A stretch of 64,000 nt of DNA from Microbacterium paraoxydans (GCF_900105335.1 NZ_LT629770.1:248001-312000), one strand, 5' to 3'; counted from the first letter of the stretch, positions 50,005-63,626 are shown. The notes: generated by a model from the sequence alone, not told the origin. Numbers and translations: made by a program.

Positions 50005-50010
50005 AGCCTA
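50005..50010 (-). promoter_or_regulatory. Leaderless -10 candidate for the DUF885 gene
   Basis: TAGGCT (minus strand) ends 7 bases before ATG 49997. Confidence 0.5.
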
Positions 50011-50036
50011 ATCCCCGCCCCCTCCGGCCACCGGGG

Positions 50037-52670
50037 TCAATGCGCGGCTTCGTTCCAGTCCCGACCGCGGCCCACCTGCACGTCGAGCGGCACGGAGAGC
50101 TGCGCGGCGTCACCCATCCGCGTGCGGACGATCTGCTCCACCGCATCCCACTCCCCGGCCGCGACCTCGACGACGAGTTCGTCGTGGATCTGCAGCAGCA
50201 CGCGCGACTCCAACTTCGCGGTGTGGAGGTCGTCGTGGATGTGGAACAGCGCGATCTTCATGATGTCGGCCGCGCTCCCCTGGATCGGGGCGTTCAGCGC
50301 CGCCCGCTCGGCGTTCTCGCGCAGCACACGGTTGGGGCTCGCGAGATCGGGGAACGGCCGCCGACGCCCGAAGATCGTCTCGGTGTAGCCGACCTCCTTG
50401 GCCTTCATCACCGAGGCCCGCAGGTAGTCGCGGACCGCGCCGAACCGTGCGAAGTACTCGACCATGAGCTGCTTGGCCTCGGACTGCTCGATGCGCAGCT
50501 GCTTGGACAGCCCGAACGCGGAGAGGCCGTAGACGAGGCCGTACGACATCGCCTTGACCTTGGTGCGCATCGCCGGGGTGACCTCGGACGGATCGACGCC
50601 GAACACGCGGGCGCCGACGAAGCGGTGCAGGTCTTCACCGCTGTTGAACGCCTCGATCAGCCCCTCGTCGCCCGAGAGGTGCGCCATGATCCGCATCTCG
50701 ATCTGCGAGTAATCGGCGGTGAGCAGGGTCTCGTACCCCTCGCCGACCTCGAAGGCGCTGCGGATGCGCCGCGACTCCTCGGTGCGGACCGGGATGTTCT
50801 GCAGGTTCGGATCGGTGCTGGACAGGCGTCCGGTCTGGCTGCCGGTCTGCACGTACGTCGTGTGGACCCGGTGGTCCTCCCGGATCGCGGTGTCGAGGGA
50901 CTCGATGATCTGCCGCAGCTTCGTCGCCTCGCGGTGCTGCAGCAGCAGGCTCAGGAACGGGTGCGGGTGGGATTCCTGCAGGTCGGCGAGCACCGCGGCA
51001 TCGGTCGAGTACCCGGTCTTCGTCTTGCGCGTCTTCGGAAGCTGCAGGTCTTCGAACAGCACCTCCTGCAGCTGCTTCGGCGACCCGAGGTTGAACTCGC
51101 GACCGACGACCGAGAACGCCTCCTGGGCCAGGGCGTCCGCCCGCGTCGCGAGCTCCGCCGAGAACGTCGACAGCACCTCGTGCGACACGGCGACGCCCGC
51201 GAGCTCCATGTCGGCGAGCGTGCGGAGCGTCGGCAGCTCGATGTCGCGGAGCACCGCGTCCACCGGCTCCGGCAGATCATTCCGCAGCGCCTCGGCCACG
51301 CGGAGGATGAACCACGCCTCCTGCGACGGCGTAGCTCCCTCGGTCTCCGGCACGAGCTGCGACGGATCGGCCTCGGGGAGCTTCTCCCCCAGGTAGCGCT
51401 GGACGAGGTCGGACAGCGTCTTGTCCGGGAAGCTGGGGCGCAGCAGCCAGCCCGCGAGGCTCGTGTCGTACGCGAGCCCGCCCAGACGGATGCCATGACG
51501 GAGCAGCGCCTTCACCTGCGGCTTGGCGTCGTGCAGCACCTTGGGCGCGTCGGACTCCAGCCACGCACGCAGCGCCTGGGCCCCCTCCTCCGACCAGTCG
51601 AGCTCGCGCAGCTCGCTCCCGGTGGCGACACCGACGCGCACCGGTGCGCCCGACTGCACCACGACCCGGAGAGCGATGTCCCCTTCCTGAGCCGCGGCCC
51701 ACGTGGCCAGATCAGCGGCGGACACCTGTGCCGGCGTGGGCATCTCGACGACGGAGGCCGGATCGTCGGCGACCTCGCCCGCACCGACGGCCTCGAAGAC
51801 CCGCGGCAGCAGCGTGCGGAACTCCAGCCTGGCGAAGATGTCGCGGACGGCCTCGGCATCGATCGGGGCGACGGCGAGGTCGGCCGGTGCGACCGGCAGC
51901 TCCACGTCGGTCAGCAGGCGGTTGAGCTTGCGGTTGCGTCGGACGTCCTCGATGTGGTCGCGGAGGTTGCCGCCGACCACGCCCTTGATCTCACCGGCAC
52001 GCTCGAGCAGCTCGTCGAGGGAGCCGAACTGCGTGAGCCACTTGACGGCCGTCTTCTCCCCCACCTTCGGCACGCCGGGGAGGTTGTCGCTGGTCTCACC
52101 CACAAGGGCGGCGATGTCGGGGTACTGCTCGGGACGGACGCCGTAGCGCTCCTGCACGGTCGCCGGGTCGTAGCGCTTGAGCTGCGAGACACCCTGGACG
52201 GACGGGTACAGCAGCGTGACGTCGTCGGTGACGAGCTGGATGGTGTCGCGGTCTCCCGAGACCACGAGCACGTCGTAGCCCTGGGCCGCCCCCTGCGTGG
52301 AGAGGGTGGCCAGGATGTCGTCGGCCTCGATGCCCTCCTGCGTCAGCACCGGGATCGACATCGCCGCGAGGCAGTCCTGCAGCAGCGGGATCTGGCCCTT
52401 GAACTCCTGCGGCGTCTCGGACCGGGTGGCCTTGTACTCCGGGTACTCATCGGTGCGGAACGAGTGGCGGGAGGTGTCGAACGCGATCGCGAGATGCGTG
52501 GGCTGCTCGGCCTTGATGAGGTTGACCAGCATGGACAGGAAGCCGTAGATGGCGTTCGTGTGCTGGTTGTCCTTGGTGGTGAAGTTGTCGACCGGGAGGG
52601 CGAAGAAGGCCCGGTAGGCGAGCGAGTGGCCGTCGACGACCATGAGGGTAGGCTTTGCGGAGTCCGTCAC
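50037..52670 (-). CDS. polA: DNA polymerase I
   Basis: An 877-residue Pol I. The N-terminal 5'-3' exonuclease begins LMVVDGHSLAYRAFFALP and has acidic clusters such as GDRDTIQLV. The middle 3'-5' exonuclease-like domain is degenerate: the DxE of the proofreading site is missing in EGDIALRVVVQSG, as in other actinobacterial Pol I. The polymerase domain has motif A ADYSQIEMRIMAH (Asp at about 653), the O-helix region TKVKAMSYGLVYGLSAFGL and motif C QIHDELVVEV (about 828). It fills gaps and removes primers. GTG 52670 is leaderless-type. It is divergent from a thioesterase gene. Confidence 0.97.
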   Translation of the reverse strand: MTDSAKPTLMVVDGHSLAYRAFFALPVDNFTTKDNQHTNAIYGFLSMLVNLIKAEQPTHLAIAFDTSRHSFRTDEYPEYKATRSETPQEFKGQIPLLQDCLAAMSIPVLTQEGIEADDILATLSTQGAAQGYDVLVVSGDRDTIQLVTDDVTLLYPSVQGVSQLKRYDPATVQERYGVRPEQYPDIAALVGETSDNLPGVPKVGEKTAVKWLTQFGSLDELLERAGEIKGVVGGNLRDHIEDVRRNRKLNRLLTDVELPVAPADLAVAPIDAEAVRDIFARLEFRTLLPRVFEAVGAGEVADDPASVVEMPTPAQVSAADLATWAAAQEGDIALRVVVQSGAPVRVGVATGSELRELDWSEEGAQALRAWLESDAPKVLHDAKPQVKALLRHGIRLGGLAYDTSLAGWLLRPSFPDKTLSDLVQRYLGEKLPEADPSQLVPETEGATPSQEAWFILRVAEALRNDLPEPVDAVLRDIELPTLRTLADMELAGVAVSHEVLSTFSAELATRADALAQEAFSVVGREFNLGSPKQLQEVLFEDLQLPKTRKTKTGYSTDAAVLADLQESHPHPFLSLLLQHREATKLRQIIESLDTAIREDHRVHTTYVQTGSQTGRLSSTDPNLQNIPVRTEESRRIRSAFEVGEGYETLLTADYSQIEMRIMAHLSGDEGLIEAFNSGEDLHRFVGARVFGVDPSEVTPAMRTKVKAMSYGLVYGLSAFGLSKQLRIEQSEAKQLMVEYFARFGAVRDYLRASVMKAKEVGYTETIFGRRRPFPDLASPNRVLRENAERAALNAPIQGSAADIMKIALFHIHDDLHTAKLESRVLLQIHDELVVEVAAGEWDAVEQIVRTRMGDAAQLSVPLDVQVGRGRDWNEAAH

Positions 52671-52676
52671 CCTGTC

Positions 52677-52682
52677 AGCCTA
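52677..52682 (-). promoter_or_regulatory. Leaderless -10 candidate for polA
   Basis: TAGGCT (minus strand) ends 6 bases before GTG 52670. Confidence 0.55.
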
Positions 52683-52715
52683 ACGAGGAGCACGGACACC
52701 CGCAGAGGAGGATGC

Positions 52716-53144
52716 ATGAGCGAGGTCGCCACCAGCGAAGGACTCGAGTGGGCGGCCGCCCGCGGCATGGGGGCGCTGGCCGAGAAGATGGGCATGGAGT
52801 TCGTCGAGTTCGGCGTCGACCGGTGCGTGGCGACGATGCCGGTGGAGGGCAACACCCAGCCCGTCGGTCTCATGCACGGCGGCGCCTACGTGGTCCTCGG
52901 CGAATCGCTCGGCTCGATGGCGGCCAATCTGCACGCAGGAGCGGGCCGCCTCGCCGTCGGCGTCGACATCAACGCCACGCACACCCGGTCGGCCACCTCG
53001 GGTGTCGTCACCGGGGTCTGCACGCCCGTGCACCTGGGGCGCAGCATCACGGTGCACGAGATCGTCGTCACCGACGATCAGGGTCGGCGCTGCTCGACGA
53101 TCCGCATCACCAACATGATCAAGGACGCTCCCGCCGGGCGCTGA
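52716..53144 (+). CDS. PaaI/YdiI-type hotdog thioesterase
   Basis: A 142-residue acyl-CoA thioesterase of the PaaI group. The motif GLMHGGAYVVLGESLGSMAA (HGG followed by the glutamate nucleophile/base helix) is clear, followed by VGVDINATHTRSATSGVVTG and a C-terminal strand RCSTIRITNMI. It hydrolyses an acyl-CoA thioester, in menaquinone synthesis (DHNA-CoA) or aromatic degradation in known relatives. AGAGGAGG precedes ATG 52716. The 3' end overlaps the convergent GNAT gene by 26 bases. Confidence 0.9.
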   Translation: MSEVATSEGLEWAAARGMGALAEKMGMEFVEFGVDRCVATMPVEGNTQPVGLMHGGAYVVLGESLGSMAANLHAGAGRLAVGVDINATHTRSATSGVVTGVCTPVHLGRSITVHEIVVTDDQGRRCSTIRITNMIKDAPAGR

Positions 53145-53682
53145 GCGGTTCCTCCAGCAGCAGCTGGAACAGGATATGGTCCTGCCACTCCCCCGCGATC
53201 CGCAGGTACTTCGGGGCGATGCCGATGCGCTCGAAGCCGGTAGCGGCGAGGACCCGCTGCGAGGCGACGTTGTGCAGCAGCGTCGATGCCTGGAGACGGT
53301 GCAGCCGCAGCTCGTCCCGCGCGTGCTCCGCCACGAGGGCGACCGCGCGCCCCGCGAGCCCTCGGCGCAGTCGGGTGGAATCGATCCAGTACCCGAGATC
53401 GGCGCTCCAGAACGCACCGCGCACGATGGTGTTCAGGTTGACCCGGCCGCGGATCTCGCCGTCGTCCGAGAGGATAACGAACCGGGAACTCCGGCCGAGG
53501 GCGGCCTCGGCGACGCACTGCTGCGCGTTCTGCTCCTGCCATTCCTCGGTGAAGAACGCCTCGGAACGCGCCGGCTCCCACGGGGCGAGGTGCTCTCTGT
53601 TCGCGAGATACGCGCGCGCGAGCGCCGCACCGTCGCCGGCGCGGACCGGCCGCAGAACGTGCTCTGCGTCCAGCCGGAGCAC
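53119..53682 (-). CDS. GNAT-family N-acetyltransferase (RimJ-like)
   Basis: A 187-residue RimJ/RimL-type acetyltransferase. Characteristic stretches: HVLRPVRAGDGAALARAYLA, GRVNLNTIVRGAFWSADLGY, the acetyl-CoA loop RRGLAGRAVALVAEHA, and NVASQRVLAATGFERIG ending in RIAGEWQDHILFQLL. RimJ acetylates the N-terminus of ribosomal protein S5; protein or antibiotic substrates are possible. GTG 53682 is preceded by AAGG and lies 9 bases after the stop of the response regulator, so it is likely in its operon. Confidence 0.87.
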   Translation of the reverse strand: MLRLDAEHVLRPVRAGDGAALARAYLANREHLAPWEPARSEAFFTEEWQEQNAQQCVAEAALGRSSRFVILSDDGEIRGRVNLNTIVRGAFWSADLGYWIDSTRLRRGLAGRAVALVAEHARDELRLHRLQASTLLHNVASQRVLAATGFERIGIAPKYLRIAGEWQDHILFQLLLEEPLSARRERP

Positions 53683-53691
53683 CGGAGTGCC

Positions 53692-54309
53692 TTACTTCTT
53701 GGGAGCGAGCTGCTCGATGATCGCCTTGGCGACGTCCTGCATCGTCAGGCGGCGATCCATCGACGCCTTCTGGATCCAGCGGAACGCCTCGGGCTCGCTC
53801 AGGCCCATCTTCTCGTTGAGGAGGCCCTTCGCGCGGTCGACGAGCTTGCGGGTCTCGAAGCGCTCGACCATGTCGGCGACCTCGGCCTCGAGGGTGATGA
53901 TCTGCTCGTGGCGGGCCAGGGCGATCTCGATCGCGGGGAGGAGATCGTTCGGGGTGAAGGGCTTCACGACGTAGGCCAGGGCTCCGGCCTCGCTCGCGCG
54001 CTCCACGAGCTCCTTCTGACTGAACGCGGTCAGCAGCACGACCGGGGCGATGTTGCCCTTGTGGAGCTTCTCGGCGGCGCTGATGCCGTCGAGCTGGGGC
54101 ATCTTCACGTCCATGATGACGAGGTCGGGACGCAGCTCGGTGGCGAGGGCCACCGCCGTCTCGCCGTCGCCGGCCTCGCCGACGACATCGAAGCCGTTGT
54201 CGCGGAGGATCTCGACGATGTCGAGACGGATCAGCGACTCGTCTTCGGCGACGACGACGCGTCGGGGTGCGGATGCCGTGGGCTGCTCAGCCTGTTCTTG
54301 CTCGGTCAC
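53692..54309 (-). CDS. pdtaR: ANTAR-domain response regulator, PdtaR-like
   Basis: A 205-residue regulator. The receiver domain has VVVAEDESLIRLDIVEIL, the phospho-acceptor in VIMDVKMPQLDGI, VLLTAF and the conserved lysine in VVKPFT. A C-terminal ANTAR domain, FETRKLVDRAKGLLNEKMGL with EAFRWIQKASMDRRLTMQDV, binds two-hairpin RNA motifs and prevents transcription termination. The layout and the closeness to polA and pyk match Rv1626 of Mycobacterium tuberculosis, whose partner kinase is PdtaS; no kinase gene is in this window. GTG 54309 is leaderless-type. Confidence 0.92.
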   Translation of the reverse strand: MTEQEQAEQPTASAPRRVVVAEDESLIRLDIVEILRDNGFDVVGEAGDGETAVALATELRPDLVIMDVKMPQLDGISAAEKLHKGNIAPVVLLTAFSQKELVERASEAGALAYVVKPFTPNDLLPAIEIALARHEQIITLEAEVADMVERFETRKLVDRAKGLLNEKMGLSEPEAFRWIQKASMDRRLTMQDVAKAIIEQLAPKK

Positions 54310-54315
54310 CCCTCC

Positions 54316-54321
54316 ATCCTA
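54316..54321 (-). promoter_or_regulatory. Leaderless -10 candidate for pdtaR
   Basis: TAGGAT (minus strand) ends 6 bases before GTG 54309. The spacer GGAGGG could also act as a ribosome site if the transcript started earlier. Confidence 0.45.
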
Positions 54322-54385
54322 ACGGAGAGGTCCCCACCACCGGCTGAAGACAGAGGACGCGCGGGGAACCGTCCGTCGTCTGCGC

Positions 54386-54391
54386 TACAGT
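54386..54391 (+). promoter_or_regulatory. -10 candidate for tRNA-Leu(CAA)
   Basis: TACAGT lies 18 bases before the tRNA 5' end, leaving a short leader of about 11 bases. No good -35 element is visible. Confidence 0.45.
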
Positions 54392-54409
54392 CGAAGTCGC
54401 GAGACACGG

Positions 54410-54495
54410 GCCGGCGTGGCGGAATGGCAGACGCGGAGCACTCAAAATGCTTTGTCCGAAAGGGCGTGTGGGTTCGAGTCCCACCGCCGGCACCA
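54410..54495 (+). tRNA. tRNA-Leu (anticodon CAA)
   Basis: Acceptor strands GCCGGCG and CGCCGGC pair fully, with discriminator A and an encoded CCA. The anticodon stem GAGCA/UGCUU encloses loop CUCAAAA, giving anticodon CAA (reads UUG). A long variable arm, UGUCCGAAAGGGCGU, and T arm GUGGG-UUCGAGU-CCCAC confirm a class II leucine tRNA. Confidence 0.96.
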
Positions 54496-54517
54496 GCATC
54501 GCGGACCGCTCACCCCG

Positions 54518-55228
54518 TCACTCGGCGAGGGCGGCGAGTTCGGCCATCACACGGGGGTGGGCGAGGATGCGGAAGTGCCCGCCCGTCTCCAGGACGACGT
54601 TCTTGGCCCCGGCGAGCTCACTCCCCTCGGGGATGTGCGGATCGAACGCGGCGTAGATCGAGACGATGCGCGCGTTCACATCGAGCTCCCGCCCCAGCGC
54701 GACGATCGAGGGGTCGTCGGGTGAGAACGCCCGCAGCACCCGACCGGGCAGCAGCCGCGCATATCGGGAGCCCCCGAACGGCGTCGCGATGGCGAGCATG
54801 CCGCGGATCCGGGCTCCCTCCGGGCCGGTCATCACCAGCTTCCCGGCGAGGCCGCCTTTGCTGTGGGCGACGAGGAACACGCCCGAGAGGTCGTGCGCGC
54901 GCAGGTAGTCGGCCACCTGATCGGCCTCATCCTGCACGGGGAACTGGTTGCGGCGCAGCGCATCCACGACATGGACCGGGTGCCCCCGCTCGTGCAGCGC
55001 GACGATGAGCGGCTCCAGGAAGCGCCAGGTCTCGTAGACGCCGGCGAGCACCACGATCGGGGCGCGGTCTCCGGTGGTGAAGTCATCCGCCTGGTCACGG
55101 CCGAAGAACGATCGGACCTGCCAGAAACCCGCGTAGGCGTAGTCCGCGGCCCACCAGCCCAGAATCCTCAGGACGCTGATCGTGCCCTCCCCCGCCGGAT
55201 GGGTGCGGCCGGCACCGCCGTCGGCCAT
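54518..55228 (-). CDS. Alpha/beta-fold hydrolase (lipase-like)
   Basis: A 236-residue protein with an alpha/beta hydrolase core: IVVLAGVYETWRFLEPLIVA, HPVHVVDALRRNQFPVQDEA, nucleophile region VFLVAHSKGGLAGKLVM (HSKGG, serine elbow), IATPFGGSRYARLLPGRVLR, an acid near DPHIPEGSELAGA and histidine in ETGGHFRILAH. The hydrophobic start RILGWWAADYAYAGFW may associate with the membrane. ATG 55228 lies 61 bases inside the upstream hydrolase gene; no other in-frame start exists before the core, so the overlap is probably real. Substrate unknown. Confidence 0.82.
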   Translation of the reverse strand: MADGGAGRTHPAGEGTISVLRILGWWAADYAYAGFWQVRSFFGRDQADDFTTGDRAPIVVLAGVYETWRFLEPLIVALHERGHPVHVVDALRRNQFPVQDEADQVADYLRAHDLSGVFLVAHSKGGLAGKLVMTGPEGARIRGMLAIATPFGGSRYARLLPGRVLRAFSPDDPSIVALGRELDVNARIVSIYAAFDPHIPEGSELAGAKNVVLETGGHFRILAHPRVMAELAALAE

Positions 55229-55974
55229 GCTCCCGTCGTGTGGGCCAGGATCGCGGAAGCCACCGCCCGGGGCGCGGACTGCTGCGCGACATGATGGTGA
55301 CCGGGGATCTCCACCAATCGCGAGACGGCCGCCGCGTCGCGCAGGCGCCGGCACCACGCGCGTCCTGCGATCGGATCGTCACTCCCCCGGACGACGAGCA
55401 CCGGCATGGTGAGAGCCGCGACCCTCTCCTCCAGGGGATACGCGAGCATGTGCCGGACCTGGCGGAGATACCACCGCACGCCGCAGCGCAGGTAGTCGGT
55501 GAAGACGACCGTGTTGATCGCGGGGGTCTCGCCGACGGTGTCGACGGCCAGGGCCCGGGCCTGCGCGCCGAGAGTCCGGTGGGCGTCGTCGGTGACGGGA
55601 CCGATCGTCACGACGGTCCGGACGTACTCGGGATGCCGCAGCGCCGTCTCCACGGCCCACTGCACGCCCATCGAATGTCCGACGAGCACGACCCGGTCGT
55701 CGTCGAGGCTCGCCACCACCTGGGCCAGGCCCGCCGCCATTTGCGGGATCGAGACGTCGAACCGGGGCTTGGGCAGGCCGCCGAAGCCCGGGAGGTCGAC
55801 GGAGACCACTCTGGTCGTGTCCGCGAGCACGGCGTGCAGCCGCGACAGATACCGATGCGACATCCCGATCCCGTGCACGAGGACCACGGTCGGGGCGGTG
55901 CTGCCGGCGGGCCGGGGACTCTCCAGGATGCGGAACGTCAGCCCGGAGGTGACGAGGAGACGACGGAGGACCAT
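55168..55974 (-). CDS. Alpha/beta-fold hydrolase
   Basis: A 268-residue hydrolase with VVLVHGIGMSHRYLSRLHAV (oxyanion HG), SVDLPGFGGLPKP, the nucleophile elbow LVGHSMGVQWAVE, the acid in VVRGSDDPI and histidine in EIPGHHHVAQQ. The last 20 residues (WPTAVPAAPIRRGRARSAS) look like an unconserved extension that overlaps the next gene. It may be an esterase or epoxide-hydrolase type; no substrate is evident. ATG 55974 is leaderless-type. Confidence 0.87.
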   Translation of the reverse strand: MVLRRLLVTSGLTFRILESPRPAGSTAPTVVLVHGIGMSHRYLSRLHAVLADTTRVVSVDLPGFGGLPKPRFDVSIPQMAAGLAQVVASLDDDRVVLVGHSMGVQWAVETALRHPEYVRTVVTIGPVTDDAHRTLGAQARALAVDTVGETPAINTVVFTDYLRCGVRWYLRQVRHMLAYPLEERVAALTMPVLVVRGSDDPIAGRAWCRRLRDAAAVSRLVEIPGHHHVAQQSAPRAVASAILAHTTGAWPTAVPAAPIRRGRARSAS

Positions 55975-55980
55975 GGCAGC

Positions 55981-55986
55981 ACGCTA
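55981..55986 (-). promoter_or_regulatory. Leaderless -10 candidate for the hydrolase pair
   Basis: TAGCGT (minus strand) ends 6 bases before ATG 55974. Confidence 0.55.
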
Positions 55987-56039
55987 ACCGAGGCCGCCGT
56001 CACGGCCGAGAGGCTTGACGCACCGGCCCGGAGATGACA

Positions 56040-56071
56040 GGGAGGGGCGAGGCCGAAGCCCCGCCCCTCCC
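56040..56071 (-). terminator. Terminator of pyruvate kinase
   Basis: GGGAGGGGCG pairs with CGCCCCTCCC, extended after one A-C mismatch by GGC-CGAA-GCC, making a 13-pair stem with a stable CGAA tetraloop, 13 bases beyond the pyk stop. Confidence 0.8.
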
Positions 56072-56084
56072 GGAACGCCCTGCG

Positions 56085-57536
56085 TCAGACGCCGGCCTTG
56101 TAGATCGGCGCGGCGCCGCGGAGCGCATCGCCGACCTTGTGCACGCGCAGGTCGTTCGTGGAACCGATGATCCCGGGAGGGGACCCGGAGATGACGACGA
56201 CCTTGTCCCCCTCGACGGCGAGGCCGTTCCCGAGGAGGTACTCGTCGACCTGGTGGTACATGAGGTCGGTGTGCTGCACCATGTCGACGAGGGTGGAGCG
56301 GAGACCCCAGGTCAGCGCCATACGACGACGGATGCCGGGCTCCGGCGTGAAGGCCAGCATCGGGATGCGGGAGCGCAGACGGGACAGGCGGCGCGCCGAG
56401 TCGCCCGACTGCGTGAACACGCACAGGAACTTGGCGTCCACGAACTCCGCGACCTCGAGGGCCGCGAGCGTGATGGCACCACCCTGCGTGCGGGGCTTCG
56501 TCGTGAGCGGCAGGATGCGCTCCAGGCCGTGCTCCTCCGTCGACTCGATGATGCGGGCCATCGTCTCGACGACGACGACCGGGTAGTCGCCCACGCTGGT
56601 CTCGCCGGAGAGCATGACCGCGTCGGCGCCGTCGAGGACGGCGTTGGCGACATCGGAGGTCTCGGCGCGGGTCGGCACCGGGCTGTTGATCATCGACTCG
56701 AGCATCTGCGTCGCCACGATGACAGGCTTCGCGTTGCGACGGGCCAGCTCGACCGCGCGCTTCTGCACGATCGGGACGGCCTCGAGGGGCAGCTCCACGC
56801 CGAGGTCGCCGCGGGCGACCATGATGCCGTCGAACGCGTCGACGATCTCTTCGAGGGCGTCGACGGCCTGCGGCTTCTCGATCTTGGCGATCACCGGGAC
56901 GCGGACGCCCTCCTCCGCCATGATCTCGTGCACGCGGGTCACGTCCGAGGCGTTGCGCACGAACGACAGCGCGATGAGGTCGGCACCGGTCCGGAGGCCC
57001 CAGCGGAGGTCCTCCTCGTCCTTCTCGCTGAGCGCGGGGACGTTGACGGCGACGCCGGGCAGGTTGATGCCCTTGTTGTTCGAGACGGCGCCGGCGACGA
57101 CGACACGCGTGGTGACGGTCACGCCGTCGGTCTCGACGACCTCGACGCGCACCTTGCCGTCGTCGATCAGCAGGAAGTCCCCAGGCTTGACGTCCTGGGG
57201 AAGGCCCTTGAACGTGGTGCCGCAGATCTCCTTGTTGCCGATGATGTCCTCGGTGGTGATCTTGAAGATGTCGCCCTTGGCGAGCTCGTACGGTCCGTCC
57301 TCGAACCGGCCGAGGCGGATCTTCGGCCCCTGGAGGTCGACGAGGATGGCGACGGCACGACCGGAGTCCTCCGCCGCGCGGCGCACGTTCGCGTAGTTGT
57401 TCTCGTGCACGGAGTAATCACCGTGGCTGAGGTTCAGTCGGGCGACGTCCACACCCGCATCGATCAGTGCGCGCACCGTCTCATACGTGGAAGTGGCGGG
57501 GCCCAGGGTGGCGACGATTTTCGCGCGTCTCAACAT
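56085..57536 (-). CDS. pyk: Pyruvate kinase
   Basis: A 483-residue pyruvate kinase. The N-terminal KIVATLGPATSTYETV, the active-site loop IAKIEKPQAVDAL with catalytic lysine, MVARGDLGVELPLEAVPIVQ and ATQMLESMINSPVPTRAE are all present, with the B domain inserted at about 70-165 and the C-terminal allosteric domain at the end. It converts phosphoenolpyruvate and ADP to pyruvate and ATP. Start MLRRAKIV at ATG 57536 with a TACCCT hexamer 6 bases upstream. Confidence 0.97.
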   Translation of the reverse strand: MLRRAKIVATLGPATSTYETVRALIDAGVDVARLNLSHGDYSVHENNYANVRRAAEDSGRAVAILVDLQGPKIRLGRFEDGPYELAKGDIFKITTEDIIGNKEICGTTFKGLPQDVKPGDFLLIDDGKVRVEVVETDGVTVTTRVVVAGAVSNNKGINLPGVAVNVPALSEKDEEDLRWGLRTGADLIALSFVRNASDVTRVHEIMAEEGVRVPVIAKIEKPQAVDALEEIVDAFDGIMVARGDLGVELPLEAVPIVQKRAVELARRNAKPVIVATQMLESMINSPVPTRAETSDVANAVLDGADAVMLSGETSVGDYPVVVVETMARIIESTEEHGLERILPLTTKPRTQGGAITLAALEVAEFVDAKFLCVFTQSGDSARRLSRLRSRIPMLAFTPEPGIRRRMALTWGLRSTLVDMVQHTDLMYHQVDEYLLGNGLAVEGDKVVVISGSPPGIIGSTNDLRVHKVGDALRGAAPIYKAGV

Positions 57537-57542
57537 GTCTCC

Positions 57543-57548
57543 AGGGTA
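57543..57548 (-). promoter_or_regulatory. Leaderless -10 candidate for pyk
   Basis: TACCCT (minus strand) ends 6 bases before ATG 57536. The spacer GGAGAC could instead be a ribosome site for a longer transcript. Confidence 0.45.
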
Positions 57549-57589
57549 GAAGTGGGGGATTACAAACAGGCGACACTGCCGGCCTCAGC

Positions 57590-59048
57590 CTACGCGGGCT
57601 GGAGGCCGATCGCGACATCGCTCGGGCGCACGGGCTCCGGCAGCACGGTGGTGCCCATGAGGAAGCGGTCGACGTTCGCCGCCGCCGCCCGGCCCTCCGC
57701 GATCGCCCAGACGATGAGCGACTGCCCGCGTCCCGCGTCGCCGGCCACGAACACGCCGGGGATCGACGACTCGTAGCTCGCGGCACGACGGAAGGCGCCG
57801 CGCTCGGTCACCTCCGGACGGGTGTCCTCGGTGTAGCCGTCCTGCTCCGGTCCGGTGAAGCCCATCGCGATGAGCACCAGGTCGGCCGGGATCTCTCGCT
57901 CCGTGCCGCTCTTGGGCACGCGGCGACCGTCGATGTACTCTGTCTCGGCCACGCGCAGTGCGCGGACCTCGCCGACCTCGTTCGACAGGAACTCCACGGT
58001 CGAGGCGAGGAAGACCCGCTCCCCGCCCTCCTCGTGCGCCGAGGCCACCTCGAAGATCGTCGGCATCATCGGCCACGGCTGGTGATCCGGGCGCGTTTCG
58101 CTCGGCTGCTTGCCGATGGCGAGGTTGGTGACGCTGAGCGCGCCCTGGCGGTGCGCGGTGCCGATGCAGTCGGCGCCCGTGTCGCCGCCGCCGATGACGA
58201 TGACGTGCTTGCCCTCGGCGGTGATCTGGTCCGGGACGGTGTCGCCGGCGACCGCGTGGTTCGACTCGACGAGGTACTCCATCGCGAAGTGCACGCCGTC
58301 GAGGTCGCGACCAGGGATCGGCAGGTCGCGCGGGACCGTAGCGCCAGTGGCGATCACGACCGCGTCGTACCGGGCGCGCAGGTCGGCCCAGGAGATGTCC
58401 TTGCCGATCTCGACGCCGGCGCGGAACCGCGTGCCCTCCTCCTGCATCTGGCGCAGGCGGGCTTCGAGCTGGCTTTTCTCCATCTTGAAGTCCGGGATGC
58501 CGTACCGCAGCAGGCCGCCGATGCGGTCGTCGCGCTCGAAGACGGCGACGGTGTGCCCCGCGCGGGTGAGCTGCTGGGCGGCCGCGAGACCGGCGGGGCC
58601 CGAGCCCACGACGGCCACGGTCTTGCCCGTGAGGCGCTCCGGCGGCTCCGGCTCGACCCAGCCCTTGGCGAAGGCCTCGTCGATGATCGAGACCTCGATC
58701 TGCTTGATCGTCACGGCCGGCTGGTTGATGCCGAGGACGCACGAGCTCTCGCACGGCGCCGGGCAGAGGCGACCCGTGAACTCCGGGAAGTTGTTGGTCG
58801 CGTGCAGACGCTCGATCGCCGCGCGCCCCTCGCCGCGCCAGGTGAGATCGTTCCACTCGGGGATGAGGTTGCCCAGCGGGCACCCGGAGTGGCAGAAGGG
58901 CACGCCGCAGTCCATGCACCGGCCGGCCTGGCGGCGGAGCACGGCCTTGTCGCCGGGCTCGTACACCTCTTTCCAGTCCATGATGCGCACGGGCACCGGA
59001 CGGCGAGCGGGAAGTTCCCGCTCGGTCACCTTCAGAAAGCCTTTGGGG

Positions 59049-59056
<8 letters not shown>
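57590..59056 (-). CDS. gltD: Glutamate synthase small (beta) subunit
   Basis: A 488-residue flavoprotein. The N-terminal iron-sulfur region has [20 protein letters not shown] and [14 protein letters not shown]; an FAD-binding [15 protein letters not shown] and an NADPH-binding [15 protein letters not shown] follow, and [20 protein letters not shown] closes the FAD site. It takes electrons from NADPH and passes them to the large subunit. GTG 59056 overlaps the gltB stop by 8 bases, so expression is coupled. The gene ends 42 bases from the pyk promoter hexamer. Confidence 0.96.
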
Positions 59057-63626
<4,570 letters not shown>

